A stretch of 64,000 bases of DNA from positions 186,001 to 250,000 of the forward strand of contig NZ_JAOWCB010000007.1 in NCBI RefSeq assembly GCF_026420845.1. The letters are read 5' to 3'. Below are positions 62,286 through 64,000 of this stretch, piece by piece (position 1 is the stretch's first letter; each line of letters starts with the position of its first letter). The notes beneath the pieces are model-generated. The model had not been told where the DNA came from and did not search any database. It saw only the letters and a list, made by a program, of their open reading frames with translations. The DNA is from Streptomyces sp. PR69. Lineage in GTDB: Bacteria; Actinomycetota; Actinomycetes; Streptomycetales; Streptomycetaceae. Position numbers and translations under genes: made by a program.

Positions 62286-63481
62286 TGGCCGACGAGCGGT
62301 ACGAGTGGCTTGACAAGAGCGCGGCAGAGAGGCTGCTGCGCGGCGAATCGGTCGAGGCCCCCGATGAACACGCCCGTGACCAGGCTGCCCGTCTGACAAC
62401 GTTGCTGCATGGCATGGCCCGCTGTGACCTGCCCGAAGACGAGGGCGAACTGCCGGGTGAAGCGGCCGCGCTGGCGGCCTTCCGCAAGGCGCGGGCCGAG
62501 GCCGCGGACCCCTCCGCGCACCTCGCGCCAACCTCGGCCGCGCCGGGCGCTTCCGGCGTCCCGGGCCGCTTCGGCAGGGGCGGCCGCGGCCCCGTGCGGA
62601 TCGGGCGAGGGGCACGGGCGGGCCAGCCGTCCCGGCCGCCGTTCTCCGGGCCGGACCGGCCCCGGCACGGCTCCGTCTTCGGCCGCCCGGTGCGCCTCGC
62701 CGTGGCCGCGGCCGTCGCCGGCTGCGCGCTGGGCGGGGTGGCCGTGGCGACCGGTGCGGGCGTGCTGCCCACCCCCTTCCACGGCGGCGATCCCCGGCCC
62801 CCGGCCGCTTCCTCGCCGGCCGTCTCCAGCCCGCAGCCGCTGGGCACCGAGTCGCCGTCGTCCGCGGGCGGCACAGACGGGCCGTCCCCGAACCCCCTGG
62901 TGCCCACCGCTCCGCCCGGGCTGCCGACGTCGACCGGCGGCACGGGCCGCAGCCCGGACGCCGAGGACGACGGCACGGGCGGCGGCGCCGGCGGAGAGCC
63001 GGACTCCGGCACGACCGCCGTGCCCGACGCGTCGGAAGGGCGGAAGGACGGCGAGGGCTTCGACGAGTGGCGTCGGAAGTCGCTCGCGGCCTGCAAGGAC
63101 TACCGCCGGGACGCTCTTGCCCCGGACGCCCGGCGACGGCTGGAGTCCGAGGCCAAGGGCCCTGAGCAGGTGAAGCGGTTCTGTGACCGGCTGCTGAACG
63201 GCCACGCTGACGGTGAAGGCGACGGCGGCGGCGACGGCGACGGCGAAAAGAGCGGTGCCGGCGACCGGGACCGCGAAGGCAACGGCAACGGCCGCCCGGG
63301 CGGCGGCGCAGGCGACGGCGACAACAGCCGGAAGGACGACGGCCGCGGCGCGAGCCGCTCCTCGTACTCCTGGGGCGCGGCCCCGGCGGACGGGGACACC
63401 GCCCCCGTCCAGCGGTCGGCCGAGCTGCGGCAGACCACCTGTGCACCCCTTCTGACCTGCACTTTCAAAAAAGTTGGCTGA
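62285..63481 (+). CDS. Membrane protein, likely anti-sigma partner of the upstream sigma factor
   Basis: The 398-residue protein has a cytoplasmic N-terminal domain (YEWLDKSAAERLLRGESVEA, DQAARLTTLLHGMARCDLP), one membrane segment at about 140-162 (LAVAAAVAGCALGGVAVATG) and a long Pro/Ser/Gly extracytoplasmic region with a Cys-containing helix pair (RRKSLAACKDYRRDALAP, VKRFCDRLLNGHA). The ATG was chosen over GTG 62282 because AAGGA is 6-7 bases upstream. No H-x3-C-x2-C zinc motif is present, so it is not a ZAS anti-sigma factor. The role is inferred from coupling to the sigma gene. Confidence 0.8.
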   Translation: MADERYEWLDKSAAERLLRGESVEAPDEHARDQAARLTTLLHGMARCDLPEDEGELPGEAAALAAFRKARAEAADPSAHLAPTSAAPGASGVPGRFGRGGRGPVRIGRGARAGQPSRPPFSGPDRPRHGSVFGRPVRLAVAAAVAGCALGGVAVATGAGVLPTPFHGGDPRPPAASSPAVSSPQPLGTESPSSAGGTDGPSPNPLVPTAPPGLPTSTGGTGRSPDAEDDGTGGGAGGEPDSGTTAVPDASEGRKDGEGFDEWRRKSLAACKDYRRDALAPDARRRLESEAKGPEQVKRFCDRLLNGHADGEGDGGGDGDGEKSGAGDRDREGNGNGRPGGGAGDGDNSRKDDGRGASRSSYSWGAAPADGDTAPVQRSAELRQTTCAPLLTCTFKKVG

Positions 63482-63585
63482 AGGTGTGACGTTTTTCGGC
63501 ACCACGGCGCAGTAATGAGTGAGCCGACTGGTCATCGGCGGCGCATGAGCCGGGGTTCCCCCCGTACCTACGGCTCAGCGCATTT

Positions 63586-63624
63586 GGCGCGGGCGGGACA
63601 CGTTCCCCCGGTCCCGCCCGCGCC
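63586..63624. terminator. 14-bp hairpin between the sigma operon and the convergent L,D-transpeptidase gene
   Basis: Bases 63586-63599 pair with 63611-63624 around an 11-base loop. It sits between convergent genes, so it can act on both strands. Confidence 0.8.
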
Positions 63625-63668
63625 CCTTTCCAGCCGTCGCAGCTGTCGCCGCGCTCGGCCGCTCACCA

Positions 63669-64000
63669 TCACCAGTAGATGACGACCTTGTCGCCGTTGC
63701 GCACCTGGTCGAAGAGCGCGGCGATCTTTTTCTTGTCCCGGACATTGACACAGCCGTGGGACGCGCCGTTGTAGCCGCGGGCCGCGAAATCCGCCGAGTA
63801 GTGCACGGCCTGGCCGCCGCTGAAGAACATCGCGTACGGCATCGGGGTGTCATAGAGCGTCGACACATGGTCGCGGGACTTCCAGTACACATCGAATGTG
63901 CCCTCGCGGGTGGGGGTGTACTGGGAGCCGAAGCGGACGTCCATCGTCGACAGCACCCGGCCGTCGATCATCCAGGAGAGTGTGCGGGTGGTCTTGCTGA
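63669..64000 (-). CDS. L,D-transpeptidase (YkuD domain), C-terminal part
   Basis: The minus-strand frame enters from beyond the window and runs to TGA 63669-63671. It shows SKTTRTLSWMIDGRVLSTMD, VRFGSQYTPTREGTFDVYWK, MPYAMFFSGGQAVHYSADFA, and GYNGASHGCVNVRDKKKIAA with the catalytic His and Cys (S-H-G-C-V-N). It then ends DKVVIYW. These enzymes form 3-3 crosslinks in peptidoglycan outside the cell. The N-terminal part (signal, Ig-like or peptidoglycan-binding domain) is outside the window. Confidence 0.95.
   Translation of the reverse strand, partial: SKTTRTLSWMIDGRVLSTMDVRFGSQYTPTREGTFDVYWKSRDHVSTLYDTPMPYAMFFSGGQAVHYSADFAARGYNGASHGCVNVRDKKKIAALFDQVRNGDKVVIYW

Noticed and set aside
60590..63535. 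981-codon minus-strand open frame
   Set aside because: It covers the sigma factor, its partner and other genes with arginine/proline-rich composition typical of antisense shadows; no domain is visible.

Overview
The window is chromosomal DNA of a high-GC actinomycete, almost certainly a Streptomyces. The evidence is GC-rich third codon positions, many GTG starts, and families typical of that genus: DUF397/XRE pairs, DUF6415, DUF5954, DUF2690, Uma2, and HTH_31 regulators. From memory, the order DUF3017 - mdh - betaine operon - metallophosphoesterase - D,D-carboxypeptidase - YihY - trpS/glyA - csp - rocD - sdhCDAB - GH20 - sigma factor resembles the conserved core of Streptomyces chromosomes. 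No tRNA, rRNA or CRISPR array was recognised.

1-12.5 kb: two TCA-cycle genes, icd and mdh, flank about 10 kb of accessory DNA. The accessory part starts with a divergent pair: a secreted peptidoglycan-binding protein, and membrane-spanning XRE proteins with extracytoplasmic modules. A graveyard of mobile fragments follows (integrase with a nonsense codon, pentapeptide-repeat, Tn3 transposase and ABC-transporter pieces). Next come two broken polymorphic-toxin genes lying back to back (an RHS toxin on the minus strand, a HINT/RNase A-like toxin on the plus strand), each followed by a candidate immunity gene. A third XRE-DUF2690 gene precedes mdh. icd and mdh share a similar palindrome upstream.

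12.5-29.6 kb: an orphan LuxR-type regulator; an operon of a secreted/anchored protein plus an ABC ATPase and FtsX-like permease; a RelE/ParE-like toxin-antitoxin candidate; a frameshifted Uma2 gene; a GlxA-type regulator divergent from a proline-dehydrogenase-like gene; a frameshifted phospholipase A2-like gene; a DUF397/XRE pair; a DUF6415-DUF5954 operon; a Cys-rich copper-binding-type protein; a Ser/Thr kinase; a PadR-controlled membrane protein; an AlkB-like oxygenase; and an IS630 remnant.

30-37.5 kb: a five-gene choline/glycine-betaine operon (aldehyde dehydrogenase, choline-oxidase-type flavoprotein, ABC ATPase, double permease, lipoprotein receptor) ending at a perfect 17-bp hairpin.

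37.6-52.8 kb: envelope and housekeeping genes. These are a metallophosphoesterase, a D,D-carboxypeptidase, YihY/BrkB, a 2'-5' RNA ligase-like protein, trpS, glyA behind a ZTP (pfl) riboswitch, a cold-shock protein with a long leader, a DEAD-box helicase, rocD, a YgiB/YgiC-like lipoprotein plus glutathionylspermidine-synthase-like pair, and a TetR gene near a promoter bracketed by two identical-type palindromic operators.

52.8-64 kb: sdhCDAB, a ureidoimidazoline decarboxylase, a GH20 lipoprotein, a DUF4328 gene cut by an amber codon, two hypotheticals, an ECF-type sigma factor with its likely membrane partner, and the 3' end of an L,D-transpeptidase running off the window.
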